The notes beneath the pieces are model-generated. The model did no database searches, was not told where the DNA came from, and was given only the letters and a program-made list of their open reading frames with translations. A stretch of 64,000 nucleotides of DNA, taken from contig JAUSCD010000035.1 in the NCBI GenBank assembly GCA_030651695.1, positions 186,001 to 250,000 of the forward strand, given 5' to 3'. The DNA is from Pseudohongiella sp. (GTDB lineage Bacteria; Pseudomonadota; Gammaproteobacteria; Pseudomonadales; Pseudohongiellaceae). A program made the translations under genes and the position numbers. This document shows positions 10,627-20,350 of the stretch, piece by piece (position 1 is the first letter of the stretch; every line of letters starts with the position of its first letter).

Positions 10627-11358
10627 ATGATAAGTTCCGTCGCACCACCACTGTATATCGGCGCCGACTGCCGCCAGGTAAGTTGTCTTTTCGACAGGGG
10701 TCTTTTTCAGGACAGGACGCCCGGCGAACTCGGCCTCGCCCTTCCTTCAACCCTTGACGGCGCGGTACAAAAACGCAAAGCGGAGTTCATCGCCGGGCGG
10801 TATTGTGCCCGCGAGGCCCTCGCCCAACTCCGCGGTTCAGACGTAACCAAGGGGGATACTTCCTGTGCGGACACAACGATCGGAATCGGCGCAAATCGCA
10901 CACCCTTGTGGCCTGCAGGTTTTGTAGGTTCAATTACCCACACCCATGGTTACGCATCCGCGGTGGTCGCGCGCCGCAGCAAGATCCGTGCGCTGGGCCT
11001 GGATTCTGAAACCTGGATCGGGCCCGGGAGCGCGGAAAATGTCAGCCGGCAGATTCTGACCCGACGCGAGGCTTACACTGACAACCTCCATCTGTTTGAA
11101 TCACCTCTGCAGTATTTGACCGTTGTGTTTTCCGCCAAGGAGAGCTTGTTCAAGTGTCTGTTTCCGCTTGTGAACAGGTTTTTTGACTTTCACGCGGCAA
11201 TTATCACTCCCGACGCCTCGGGATCAGGTGCAAACGGCAGCTTCCGGTATGAATTGCTTGAGGATCTGAGTGCTGAATTCTGTGCGGGTTTCAGCGGGTA
11301 TGGAATCTACGCGGTTGACGATACTTACGCTCATACAGCGGTGATGCTGAAAGTCTGA
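10627..11358 (+). CDS. 4'-phosphopantetheinyl transferase, EntD/Sfp superfamily
   Basis: This enzyme transfers the phosphopantetheine arm of CoA to the conserved serine of carrier proteins. The N-terminal part carries the EntD-like block QKRKAEFIAGRYCAREAL. The middle has VGSITHTHGYASAVV. The metal-binding motif is LGLDSE (D-x-E), and the catalytic helix carries FSAKESLFK. The start at 10627 gives 243 residues, a normal length; an upstream in-frame ATG at 10522 would give 278 residues but begins in sequence without family similarity. The gene is divergent from the PKS operon, whose two ACPs (Ser617 and Ser2433) are the likely substrates. The family call is firm; the substrate is inferred from proximity. 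Confidence 0.9.
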   Translation: MISSVAPPLYIGADCRQVSCLFDRGLFQDRTPGELGLALPSTLDGAVQKRKAEFIAGRYCAREALAQLRGSDVTKGDTSCADTTIGIGANRTPLWPAGFVGSITHTHGYASAVVARRSKIRALGLDSETWIGPGSAENVSRQILTRREAYTDNLHLFESPLQYLTVVFSAKESLFKCLFPLVNRFFDFHAAIITPDASGSGANGSFRYELLEDLSAEFCAGFSGYGIYAVDDTYAHTAVMLKV

Positions 11359-11404
11359 GGGCCGGAGCATCTGTCTGGTACGCCCGGCACTGCAGTCACA
11401 GCGA

Positions 11405-11505
11405 AGGGTTGGATGCCACCTGTGCAGCGGGGCACGAGCGAGGAACAATAAGGCGCGAAGCGCCGTTCCGAGGAATGCCCCGCTGCACAGGTAGCATCCA
11501 TCCCT
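11405..11505. repeat. Fold-back element with 30-bp inverted arms (28/30 identical)
   Basis: The left arm is 11405-11434 and the right arm 11476-11505. The arms match at 28 of 30 positions when one is reverse-complemented. The 41-base core nests two further stems: GGAAC/GTTCC and GGCGC-GAA-GCGCC. The whole can fold into one long hairpin. It sits between the convergent ends of the phosphopantetheinyl transferase and secF, 46 bases after the former's stop. It may serve as a bidirectional terminator or mRNA-end structure. Its core differs from that of the elements at 16.2, 16.7, 31.1, 50.3 and 50.5 kb. Confidence 0.8.
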
Positions 11506-11519
11506 GAAGCCCCAAAAAA

Positions 11520-12476
11520 TCAGGGCGTAGAATCCACTTCGTTTTCATCGCGGATCATCTGCGCTACGTCTTCCTTGGTCACCTTGAAGTACATCAGGAA
11601 GTTGCAGGCAATAAACAACGATGTGAAGAAACCCACGCTTACACCCACAATCAATGACAGTGAGAAGCTGTAGATTGCCTCTCCACCCACAATAAACATC
11701 GCCCACAGGGCCAGCAATGTTGTCACAGACGTCACAAAGGAGCGCGCCAGCACCTGATTCAGGGAATGATTGATGATCTCTTCAACATCAGAGCTGCGCG
11801 CAATCCGCAGGTTCTCACGCACCCGGTCAAACACCACAATAGTGTCGTTTAGTGAGTAGCCAATAACTGCCAGCAAAGCTGCCAGCGTAGTCAAATCGAA
11901 ACTGATTTCGAACAGAGAGATAACACCCATTACCACAATCACGTCATGCAACTGAGCGGCAACAGCAGACACACCAAACTTGTACTGGAAACGCAGCGCC
12001 ACGTAAATCATGATGATGATCATCGCAGTCAGCACAGCCAGCGCGGCTTGTTCAGTCAATTCCGAGCCCACACGCGGGCCCACAAATTCAGAACGACGCA
12101 GTTCAACCGGGGTAGCGCTGTTTGCAGACAACACGGCCAGCACTTCTACGCCCAATGACGATGCTGCATCCGACATCTGTGAGCTTTCTGCCTGTTCAAC
12201 CGGCAAACGGACCAGCACATCACGATCTGAGCCAAACGTTGTGACCGTGGCGTCTTCAAAACCACTTTCCAGCAGTTGCCGCCTGACGTCATCAGGGTTT
12301 ACGGCCTGCTGATAACCCACTTCAATCAAGGTGCCGGCCGTAAAATCCAGACCCAGCTGGAAACCTTTCACGGCAATCGTGATCAGCATAAAAATGACTA
12401 CAACGGCGGAGATACTGCCCGTCACCCGGCGTACCTTCCAGCTCATAAAATCTATGTCTTTCTTGATCAGGGCCAT
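11520..12476 (-). CDS. secF: Protein translocase subunit SecF
   Basis: SecF is the partner of SecD in the membrane complex that uses proton motive force to pull proteins through SecYEG. The 318-residue sequence shows the family pattern: one N-terminal membrane segment with a following GLDFTAGTLIEVGY motif, a periplasmic domain, then five membrane segments containing GYSLNDTIVVFDRVREN, the conserved SecD/SecF signature. It follows secD by 35 bases on the same strand, giving the order yajC-secD-secF. Length is normal. No anomaly was seen. Confidence 0.98.
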   Translation of the reverse strand: MALIKKDIDFMSWKVRRVTGSISAVVVIFMLITIAVKGFQLGLDFTAGTLIEVGYQQAVNPDDVRRQLLESGFEDATVTTFGSDRDVLVRLPVEQAESSQMSDAASSLGVEVLAVLSANSATPVELRRSEFVGPRVGSELTEQAALAVLTAMIIIMIYVALRFQYKFGVSAVAAQLHDVIVVMGVISLFEISFDLTTLAALLAVIGYSLNDTIVVFDRVRENLRIARSSDVEEIINHSLNQVLARSFVTSVTTLLALWAMFIVGGEAIYSFSLSLIVGVSVGFFTSLFIACNFLMYFKVTKEDVAQMIRDENEVDSTP

Positions 12477-12511
12477 AATTCTCTGCCTGTTGCGCGAAGT
12501 ATGTTCGCTGC

Positions 12512-14395
12512 TTAAATAGTATTGGCGCCGTCTGACGGCAGCTCTTTGATCGAAGGTCCAATCGACAGGGATTTAACCTGGCGGCCGCCATAGAACATAT
12601 TGATCATAAACCGGGTGACCATAATCGCAGAGAACTGCGATGTAATGATGCCGACCATCAAGGTGACAGCAAAACCTTTCACCGGACCTGAACCCACAGT
12701 AAACAGCACCATGGCTACCAGGAAGGTTGTGATGTTGGCATCCAGGATGGTTGAAAATGCGCGCGAAAAACCAGAGGAAATTGCGTTCTGGGGCGACATG
12801 CCCGCTGCCAGCTCTTCGCGTATCCGGCTGAATATGAGCACGTTGGCGTCTACCGCCATACCGATGGTCAGTACGATACCAAAAATGCCCGGCAACGTCA
12901 GCGTAGCGTTGATGATGGACATAATCGCTGACAACAGTACTACGTTGATGGCCAGCGCCGTCACGGCGGCCACACCAAACAAACGGTAGTAATACAGCAT
13001 GAACAAGGTCACCAGCAGATAACCCAGCGCAACAGCTTCAGCCCCCTGGATGATGTTTTCCCTGCCCAGACTCGGGCCAACTGTCCGCTCTTCCACAAAA
13101 TACATGGGCGCCGCCAGCGCACCTGACCGGATCAAAAGCGACAGGTCGTTAGCTTCGCGCTGACTGAGGCCGGTGATCACAAACTCACGGCCAAGCGCGG
13201 CACGAATCACAGCGTGACTGATCAGACGGCTCTCTTCATAGGACTCCTGCTCTTCGACCAGCACGCCGTTTTCATCAGGTACAAAAACCGAACGGGTGCG
13301 CGTTTCGTTAAGCAGAATATCCATCGGACGGCCGATGTTTTCGCGCGTGACACGGTTAAATTGCTCACCGCCCTGCGCATCCAGATTGATAACTACCTGG
13401 GGCTGACCGTACTGGTCAAGCGCCGAGCGTACGTTACTGACGCGATCACCTTGCAGGATGACATCATTGTCCACACGGATTGTCTGGCCCTGATAGTCAT
13501 AGTTGGTGTAACTGTTGGCAGCCGCACCGGCTTCAGCCTCAAGGTGAAACTGCAGTGTGGCAATACGCTGTAAAATTCGTTTGGCCTGCGCGGTATCCTG
13601 AACACCGGGAAGTTGTACAACCAGACGGTTGGTTCCCTGACGTTGCACCACAGGCTCCGACACACCCAGTGAGTCCACACGGCTCAGAATGGTGGTCTGG
13701 TTGGCACGAATGGTATCTTCCTGCATCTGCTGAATACTTTCCGGGGTCATATTCAGGTCCAGAATAAACTGGCCGTCACGCTCGCGCGCCTGAATCAGCA
13801 GATCGCTGTAACCGTTGCGTATCAGAGTACGCGCCTGAGTTCTGGAAGCGTCATCGTCAAACCGCAGCTCGATTGAATCGGTTCCCGTCACCGTCATCTG
13901 CCGGGTACGAATACGTTGTGCACGCATCTCCTGACGGATGGTACTGAGGGTATTTTCCATACGTCGGGTAAGTGCGGCATCCATGTCGATTTCCATCAGG
14001 AAGTGCACACCACCCTGAAGGTCCAGACCCAGATTCATCTTGGTAGCGCCCATAGCACGCAACCAGTCTGGTGTAGTTGGCGCCAGATTCAATGCAATGA
14101 TGTAGCCACTGCCCAGCGTCTGCTCGATCAGCGATTTGGCCCGCAGCTGTGCCTCAAGACTTTCAAAACGGATCAAACCACCGTTGGAGTTTATTTCCTC
14201 ACCGAAATAAGCCATATCCGCCGCGCGCAAAGCGTCAGTGGCCATACCCAGATCGATTTCCGTGATCGGGTCGTTTTCGTGGGAAATCTGCAACGCGGGG
14301 TCATCGCGGTAGAGGTTCGGCAAGGCATATAAAAAGGCGAGCAGAATAATGCTCACCACCATCACGTTTTTCCATAAGGGAAACTTGTTAAGCAT
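12512..14395 (-). CDS. secD: Protein translocase subunit SecD
   Basis: This is a 627-residue membrane protein with an N-terminal membrane helix, a large periplasmic region (P1 head and base) and six membrane helices. Conserved landmarks are GLDLQGGVHFLMEID at about 120 and, in the C-terminal half, GMAVDANVLIFSRIREEL. It works with SecF and YajC in late steps of Sec-dependent export. The first about 105 residues before the DLQGG motif match the longer gammaproteobacterial form. The gene lies 60 bases downstream of yajC and 35 bases upstream of secF. Confidence 0.98.
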   Translation of the reverse strand: MLNKFPLWKNVMVVSIILLAFLYALPNLYRDDPALQISHENDPITEIDLGMATDALRAADMAYFGEEINSNGGLIRFESLEAQLRAKSLIEQTLGSGYIIALNLAPTTPDWLRAMGATKMNLGLDLQGGVHFLMEIDMDAALTRRMENTLSTIRQEMRAQRIRTRQMTVTGTDSIELRFDDDASRTQARTLIRNGYSDLLIQARERDGQFILDLNMTPESIQQMQEDTIRANQTTILSRVDSLGVSEPVVQRQGTNRLVVQLPGVQDTAQAKRILQRIATLQFHLEAEAGAAANSYTNYDYQGQTIRVDNDVILQGDRVSNVRSALDQYGQPQVVINLDAQGGEQFNRVTRENIGRPMDILLNETRTRSVFVPDENGVLVEEQESYEESRLISHAVIRAALGREFVITGLSQREANDLSLLIRSGALAAPMYFVEERTVGPSLGRENIIQGAEAVALGYLLVTLFMLYYYRLFGVAAVTALAINVVLLSAIMSIINATLTLPGIFGIVLTIGMAVDANVLIFSRIREELAAGMSPQNAISSGFSRAFSTILDANITTFLVAMVLFTVGSGPVKGFAVTLMVGIITSQFSAIMVTRFMINMFYGGRQVKSLSIGPSIKELPSDGANTI

Positions 14396-14455
14396 GTCAG
14401 CTGAACCTTTACCGCTTGAGGCCGGATATCAATTGGCGACTTTTAATTATCGTCT

Positions 14456-14794
14456 TTATGCATCAATAGATTTGATGGTGCCTTTCGGCAGCGCAGCTGA
14501 TACAGATGCTTTCTGCAGATTGAGCTCAACACCGTTCGCCACTTCCACCGTGATGTATTCGGCAGATACTTTGGTCACTTTGCCCAGAATACCGCCTGCT
14601 GTCAGCACCTCATCACCCTTGCTCAGGTTGCTGACCAGTTCACGGTGTTCCTTGGCGCGTTTTGATTGCGGACGCCACAGAATGAGGTAGAACAATACAA
14701 ACATACCACCGATAAACAGCAGGTTAAACATTGCACCACCACCCTGTGGAGCGGCTGCCTGGGCATGTGCGCTGCTGATAAAAAAGTCCATCAT
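14456..14794 (-). CDS. yajC: Sec translocase accessory protein YajC
   Basis: This 112-residue single-pass membrane protein associates with SecDF. The hydrophobic segment is at about residues 20-40 (FNLLFIGGMFVLFYLILWRP), followed by the family motif RPQSKRAKEHRELVSNLSKGDEVLTAGGILGKV. Two ATGs occur in tandem; the outer one at 14794 has a good AGGAG seven bases upstream and is chosen. The N-terminus SSAHAQAAAPQGGG is typical of marine gammaproteobacterial YajC. It is the first gene of the secDF group, separated from tgt upstream by 195 bases that carry a short tandem repeat. Confidence 0.96.
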   Translation of the reverse strand: MMDFFISSAHAQAAAPQGGGAMFNLLFIGGMFVLFYLILWRPQSKRAKEHRELVSNLSKGDEVLTAGGILGKVTKVSAEYITVEVANGVELNLQKASVSAALPKGTIKSIDA

Positions 14795-14889
14795 TATTTT
14801 CTCCTGCTGACCGGCGCTGTGGTTCAGCCGCCGATGTGTTTTTGTGATTGGTATAGAACGATAATGCGGCCACGCCGCAGGGTTTCAAG

Positions 14890-14943
14890 TATTGGGCTAA
14901 AAACAATTATTGGGCTAAAAACAACTATTGGGCTAAAAAACAG
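14890..14943. repeat. Three tandem 18-bp repeats (TATTGGGCTAAAAACAAY)
   Basis: Three head-to-tail units occupy 14890-14907, 14908-14925 and 14926-14943. The first two differ at the last base; the third differs at only a few positions. They lie in the 195-base gap between tgt and yajC on the strand that is transcribed through both, so they sit in the yajC 5' leader or promoter region. The units are AT-rich. Copy number could vary by slippage. A role as protein-binding sites is possible but not shown. Confidence 0.8.
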
Positions 14944-14989
14944 TGCCGGGGTTCAAATACTGAACTTCTACCAGGCTCCTGACGACGAA

Positions 14990-16171
<1,182 letters not shown>

Positions 16172-16180
16172 TCAGAATCC

Positions 16181-16297
16181 GCGGCGCGGTGGGGGATTAG
16201 CGCTTCAGGACACGCCCGTGAATCCATCCCTGGAGGGCTCGGCGGCGGACGTCGTGTCCGCCGACGGTCCTTCAGCGCTATTCCCCCACCACGCCGC
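16181..16297. repeat. Fold-back element with shared GGCGGAC...GTCCGCC core (copy A)
   Basis: The arms at 16181-16210 and 16268-16297 match at 26 of 30 positions as an inverted repeat. The core contains CACGCCCGTGAATCCATCCC followed by the stem GGCGGAC-GTCGT-GTCCGCC. The same core, in one or other orientation, recurs at about 16.7, 31.1, 50.3 and 50.5 kb. Copy A lies upstream of tgt. Its arm sequence is related to that of copy B, which lies in the opposite orientation 370 bases away, so this pair may have arisen by local inverted duplication. Fragments of it appear in the translated frames as Arg-rich pseudo-proteins, which were not annotated. Confidence 0.85.
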
Positions 16298-16396
16298 TAC
16301 CCTCTGTGCCGCGTCGGTTGGGGTTGTGCACTTCGTAAGCGGATGTGCCCGTTATTCTAACTATTACATTCTTTTTTCTGGCAGCTACCGTACCTG

Positions 16397-16459
16397 CTCT
16401 CAGCTCTCAGCTCTCAGCTCTCAGCTCTCAGCTCTCAGCTCTCAGCTCTCAGCTCTCAG
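16397..16459. repeat. Heptanucleotide tandem repeat (CAGCTCT), eight full copies plus partial ends
   Basis: Eight perfect copies of the 7-bp unit run from 16401 to 16456, with CTCT before and CAG after continuing the pattern, so nearly nine units in all. The unit length is not a multiple of three and no gene is supported across it. It lies between the two oppositely oriented fold-back elements in the prfC-tgt gap. Such perfect short arrays are prone to copy-number change by replication slippage and would make a strain-typing marker. Confidence 0.95.
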
Positions 16460-16666
16460 GATTAGTGCAGCAGCCTCGGGCATCCTGTGCAAGCAAACTA
16501 TTCCGCACTCCACGCCCCATCTGATCAGAGCTCCGGTTCCGCGCGTGGCCAGCTGCCATCAAGGGCGCACAGCCCGCTACCAGCGCTGGCTACAGCCCAA
16601 AACCTCGACCTCCCACGCCACCAGCTTACGGAGAGTTCTACCCCACCCCCACGCGGCACTGAAGCA

Positions 16667-16789
16667 GCGCCGGGGTGCCGGGGGGATAGCGCTGAAGGAC
16701 CGTCGGCGGACACGACGTCCGCCGCCGAGCCCTACAGGGACGTACTTGCGGGCGTGTCCTGAAGCACTATCCCCCCGGCATCCCGGCGC
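16667..16789. repeat. Fold-back element with shared core (copy B, inverted relative to A)
   Basis: The inverted arms at 16667-16699 and 16757-16789 match at about 29 of 33 positions. The core contains GGCGGAC-ACGAC-GTCCGCC and GCCGAGCCCTACAGGGACG, ending in GGGCGTGTCC. This is the reverse orientation of copy A. The inner part of the arm (GGGGGATAGCGCTGAAGGA) is shared with A; the outer part is not. It starts or ends 26 bases beyond the prfC stop codon, so it is likely to be transcribed as the end of the prfC mRNA. Confidence 0.85.
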
Positions 16790-16815
16790 GGAAATCAATG
16801 CCCACCCAAAACAAA

Positions 16816-18402
16816 TCAATGCTCGCGAGTGGCGTGGAACGTCACTTCAGGCCAGCGCTCCTGCATTAAAGCAAGATTGACTCGGGTTGGCGGCAAATAA
16901 GTCAAATGATCTCCGCCATCCACCGCAAGATTGTCGTAAGCCTTTTTCTTGAATTCCTCCAGCTTCTTCGCGTCTTTACATTCAATCCAACGCGCACTGA
17001 AAACGTTAACCGGCTCATAAATACAATCAACTTTATATTCATCCAGCAAGCGGTACGCCACGACTTCAAATTGAAGAACACCTACCGCGCCGACAATCAG
17101 ATCATTATTGCGCATCGGCATAAATACCTGCACCGAACCTTCTTCGGCCAGCTGCTTTAACCCTTTTTGTAACGCCTTGGCTTTAAGCGGATCTTTCAGA
17201 CGGATACGGCGGAACAATTCAGGTGCAAAATGTGGAATGCCAGTGAACTGCAGTATTTCACCTTCTGTAAATGTGTCGCCAATCTGGATGGTACCGTGGT
17301 TATGGAAACCAATAATGTCGCCTGACACCGCATACTCAGCCTGTTCACGCTCGCCAGCCATAAACGTCACGGCGTCGCTGATGCGCACTTCTTTGTTGAG
17401 ACGGCAATGCTGCAGCTTTTTGCCCTTTTCATAGGCGCCAGAGCAGATACGAAGGAAGGCGATACGGTCGCGATGATTCGGATCCATGTTCGCCTGAATC
17501 TTGAACACAAAAGCGCTGAACGCGGGCTCTATTGGAGCAATCAAACGCGTTTCTGTAGCACGCGCGCGTGGCGATGGCGCCCACTTGACAAAATCGTCGA
17601 GCATTTCGCGCACACCAAAATTTCCGAGTGCGGTGCCAAAAAATACCGGCGTCATGCGGCCGGCAAGATATTCTTCCAGATCAAATTCATTGCTGGCGCC
17701 GCGCACCAGTTCAATCTCGTCGGCGAACTCGTCAGCGTAAGTGCCGAGCAATTTTTTTGCTTCTGCACTGCGTAATCCCTGCACGCGAATATCATCAGGA
17801 ATACGATCACCCTGCCCTTGCTGGTAAACGTGTACAGTATCGGTGTAGAGATTATAAACGCCTTTAAAACCACGGCCATTGCCCAGCGGCCAGTAAATCG
17901 GCGCGCAGCGGATTTTCAGAATGGTTTCGATTTCGTCAAGCACTTCAATCGGCTCACGGGTATCGCGGTCGAGTTTGTTCACGAAGGTAAAAATTGGCGT
18001 GTCGCGCAGTCGGCAGACTTCCATCAGTTTGATAGTGCGCTCTTCTACACCCTTTGCACCGTCGACGACCATCAGAGCGGAGTCCACCGCTGTCAGAACG
18101 CGGTAGGTATCTTCCGAGAAATCTTCGTGACCCGGGGTATCCAGCAGATTGACTATGGCGTCACCGTACGGGAACTGCATCACGGACGAGGTCACCGAGA
18201 TACCACGTTGCTGTTCCATCGCCATCCAGTCCGATGTGGCATGACGATCGCTTTTTTTGCCTTTGACGGTACCGGCCTTCTGAATCAAACGGCCGAACAA
18301 CAGCAGTTTTTCCGTAATGGTGGTTTTGCCGGCGTCCGGGTGACTGATGATGGCGAAGGTGCGTCGGGTGGCAATTTCGTGTTCAAGCTCAAGATTGGAC
18401 AT
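16816..18402 (-). CDS. prfC: Peptide chain release factor 3
   Basis: RF3 is the GTPase that recycles RF1 and RF2 from the ribosome after peptide release. The 528-residue length is standard. The G domain shows [14 protein letters not shown] (G1), [14 protein letters not shown] (G3) and NKLDRD (G4). Switch I region [13 protein letters not shown] and the downstream translation-factor beta-barrel domain are also recognisable. The ATG at 18402 gives the conserved [20 protein letters not shown] start. The gene is a single unit, divergent from a TetR regulator at 18652, and its 3' end runs into fold-back element B. Confidence 0.98.
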   Translation of the reverse strand: MSNLELEHEIATRRTFAIISHPDAGKTTITEKLLLFGRLIQKAGTVKGKKSDRHATSDWMAMEQQRGISVTSSVMQFPYGDAIVNLLDTPGHEDFSEDTYRVLTAVDSALMVVDGAKGVEERTIKLMEVCRLRDTPIFTFVNKLDRDTREPIEVLDEIETILKIRCAPIYWPLGNGRGFKGVYNLYTDTVHVYQQGQGDRIPDDIRVQGLRSAEAKKLLGTYADEFADEIELVRGASNEFDLEEYLAGRMTPVFFGTALGNFGVREMLDDFVKWAPSPRARATETRLIAPIEPAFSAFVFKIQANMDPNHRDRIAFLRICSGAYEKGKKLQHCRLNKEVRISDAVTFMAGEREQAEYAVSGDIIGFHNHGTIQIGDTFTEGEILQFTGIPHFAPELFRRIRLKDPLKAKALQKGLKQLAEEGSVQVFMPMRNNDLIVGAVGVLQFEVVAYRLLDEYKVDCIYEPVNVFSARWIECKDAKKLEEFKKKAYDNLAVDGGDHLTYLPPTRVNLALMQERWPEVTFHATREH

Positions 18403-18467
18403 AAGTCGGGGTCGTTACAAGACCTTGGCGGTCTGTTGAGTGTCGTAAAAAGGCGCGTATTTTGGCC

Positions 18468-18482
18468 TAGTTGGACCAATTA
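18468..18482. promoter_or_regulatory. Candidate operator, near-palindrome TAGTTGGACCAATTA
   Basis: This 15-base near-palindrome is centred on TTGGACCAA in the 249-base gap between prfC and the TetR-family gene. TetR-type regulators often bind short dyads close to their own promoter, and no other strong dyad is visible in this gap. The position, about 170 bases before the regulator's ATG, is rather far upstream. Treat it as weak. Confidence 0.25.
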
Positions 18483-18651
18483 GACAATCAAAGTGGTTTT
18501 TAAGGTAGCAGTTGCCGGCTGATAATTCTCCAGATAACGGGTTTTCGGGGAATTGTTGCTGTATGCAAGCCACCATGGGCCGGCATAGACTATTCATCAG
18601 AAGGTGAATTAACTACCAATCAGCCCCAAGACCAGAGTACAAAATCAGATC

Positions 18652-19320
18652 ATGTCAGCGAACCCGGGCAGACCACGCGGCGAATCCAACGCCCGACAAC
18701 TACTCATTGAAGCTGCTCACCGGCTGTTCACCGCCCACTCCTATGAGTCTGTTTCAACACGCTCGCTGGCCGCAGCGGCTGGTGTTGACGCCGCTTTGAT
18801 CCGGTACTACTTCGGCTCCAAAGCCGGGTTGTTTGAACAAATGCTTCGGGAAACACTGGCGCCGGTACTGGCTGGTCTGCGTGAAAACAGTCACGGGCAC
18901 ACCGCCGATCAGCAACCTGATCACTCCAACTGTCGTATACCGGAACGCCTTGAATCCCTGATGCTGACCTACTACCGCATCATGGCACCTAACCCCGGCC
19001 TGGCACGTCTGATTCAGCGCGTGCTGCATACAGAAAAAAATACTCCGTCTTATCAGATTGTGAACCGGGTATTTGATGACATCCACACTCTGTCCAGGCT
19101 GTGGATTCAAAAAATGCTGGTTGATGCAGGTCACCTGCGCCCTGATGTTGACCCCATGATGGCGCGCCTGAGTCTGGTCAGCCTGATGGTTTTCCCGCTA
19201 CTGGCACCGCCCATTTTTATGGAAAACAGCGGCATCAGCCTGAAGCCGGGCGATGTTGAGCGCCTGGTTAAACACAATGTCGCTCTGTTGCAACGCGCTT
19301 TGTTTGTGCCAGAACAATGA
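18652..19320 (+). CDS. TetR/AcrR-family transcriptional regulator
   Basis: The 222-residue protein has an N-terminal TetR helix-turn-helix: ARQLLIEAAHRLFTAHSYE, then STRSLAAAAGVDAALIRYYFGSKAGLF. The C-terminal ligand domain (PNPGLARLIQRVLHTE...) resembles the CerR/YbiH group that controls ABC-2 efflux genes in E. coli (ybiH/cecR with ybhGFSR). It lies 82 bases upstream of a HlyD-type lipoprotein and two ABC genes on the same strand, the same arrangement as in that system. It therefore probably represses this efflux operon; the inducer is unknown. Confidence 0.9.
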   Translation: MSANPGRPRGESNARQLLIEAAHRLFTAHSYESVSTRSLAAAAGVDAALIRYYFGSKAGLFEQMLRETLAPVLAGLRENSHGHTADQQPDHSNCRIPERLESLMLTYYRIMAPNPGLARLIQRVLHTEKNTPSYQIVNRVFDDIHTLSRLWIQKMLVDAGHLRPDVDPMMARLSLVSLMVFPLLAPPIFMENSGISLKPGDVERLVKHNVALLQRALFVPEQ

Positions 19321-19402
19321 CGATCGGTGCAAACGCGGTAAGTTGAGAGCATCAACATTCACCCACTCATTTATTGATCAGCAATATTCCGGATACATCA
19401 AC

Positions 19403-20350
19403 ATGAAAATCACACGCCTGACTTTGGTTGTACTCATGCTGTTAACACTCAGCGCATGTGAGCAGGAAAACAGTGGCTGGTACGGCATTGTTGAACGCGA
19501 GCGCCACAGTTTAAGCGCACCTGTCAGTGAACTGATTACCGACGTGCTGGTACGCGAAGGAGATCAGGTCCGCGCGGGGCAGGTTCTGCTGCGACTTGAT
19601 GACAGCAGCGTGCAGGCCCGAATAACACAACGTGAAGCCGAACTGGCTGAGTTGCACGCCGTGCGTGAAGAGCTGACCCAAGGTCCGCGTGGTGAAGCTA
19701 TTGCCCGCGCCGAATCGGCAGTGCAAGGCGCACAAGCCGATGTATTGGACGCCGAACAAAGGTTGCAGCGCGCGCAACAACTTGTGCGTAGCGGTGCGGG
19801 TACTCAGGCGGAAGCTGATCAGACGCTATCTGTCAGAGACCAGGCGGTGGCACGGGTTGAACAGGCGCGGCAACAGCTGGCTGAACTCAGAAACGGTACC
19901 CGACCGGAGCAGTTATTGCAGATTGATGCGCGTATCGCGGCGGCCGCTGCCAGACTCGCGCTGGAACAAAAAGCGTTGCAGGATCTCAGTCTGGTTTCTG
20001 CCCACGACGCGGTGGTGGACAGCCTGCCATGGCAGCTGGGTGATCGTGTTGCACAAGGTGCTCCTTTGATCAGCCTGTTGATCGATCAACAGGCCTATGT
20101 ACGGGTTTATGTGCCAGCTGACGCCCGCGACCGATTGACCCCCGGAACGCAATTGATGGTTCAGCCGGATTCGGACATACCCGCCTTCCCTGCCAACATC
20201 CGCTATATTCGGGCGCAACCGGCATTTACACCGTTTTATGCCCTTAATGAGCGCGACCGGGCACGTTTGATGTATCTCACCGAACTCAGTTTGCCAGAGC
20301 AGCAGTCAGGCTTGCCCACCGGTATGACGGTTGAGGTCAGGCTGCCATGA
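19403..20350 (+). CDS. HlyD-type membrane fusion lipoprotein of an ABC-2 exporter
   Basis: This 315-residue periplasmic adaptor has an N-terminal signal ending in the lipobox LSAC (Cys about residue 19). A biotinyl-lipoyl-like half motif (VSELITDVLVREGDQVRAGQVLLRLDDS) follows, then a long coiled-coil hairpin at about 60-190 and a beta-barrel part. Family members (YbhG-like) link an inner-membrane ABC transporter to an outer-membrane channel. The ATG at 19403 is chosen because it begins the signal peptide; a longer frame overlapping the TetR gene is not credible. Its TGA overlaps the ATG of the ATPase (ATGA), so the two are translationally coupled. No outer-membrane factor is encoded nearby. 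Confidence 0.9.
   Translation: MKITRLTLVVLMLLTLSACEQENSGWYGIVERERHSLSAPVSELITDVLVREGDQVRAGQVLLRLDDSSVQARITQREAELAELHAVREELTQGPRGEAIARAESAVQGAQADVLDAEQRLQRAQQLVRSGAGTQAEADQTLSVRDQAVARVEQARQQLAELRNGTRPEQLLQIDARIAAAAARLALEQKALQDLSLVSAHDAVVDSLPWQLGDRVAQGAPLISLLIDQQAYVRVYVPADARDRLTPGTQLMVQPDSDIPAFPANIRYIRAQPAFTPFYALNERDRARLMYLTELSLPEQQSGLPTGMTVEVRLP

Noticed and set aside
14890-14943. A CRISPR array
   Set aside because: The 18-bp units are directly adjacent with no spacers, and no cas genes are present. The heptamer array at 16.4 kb is rejected for the same reason.
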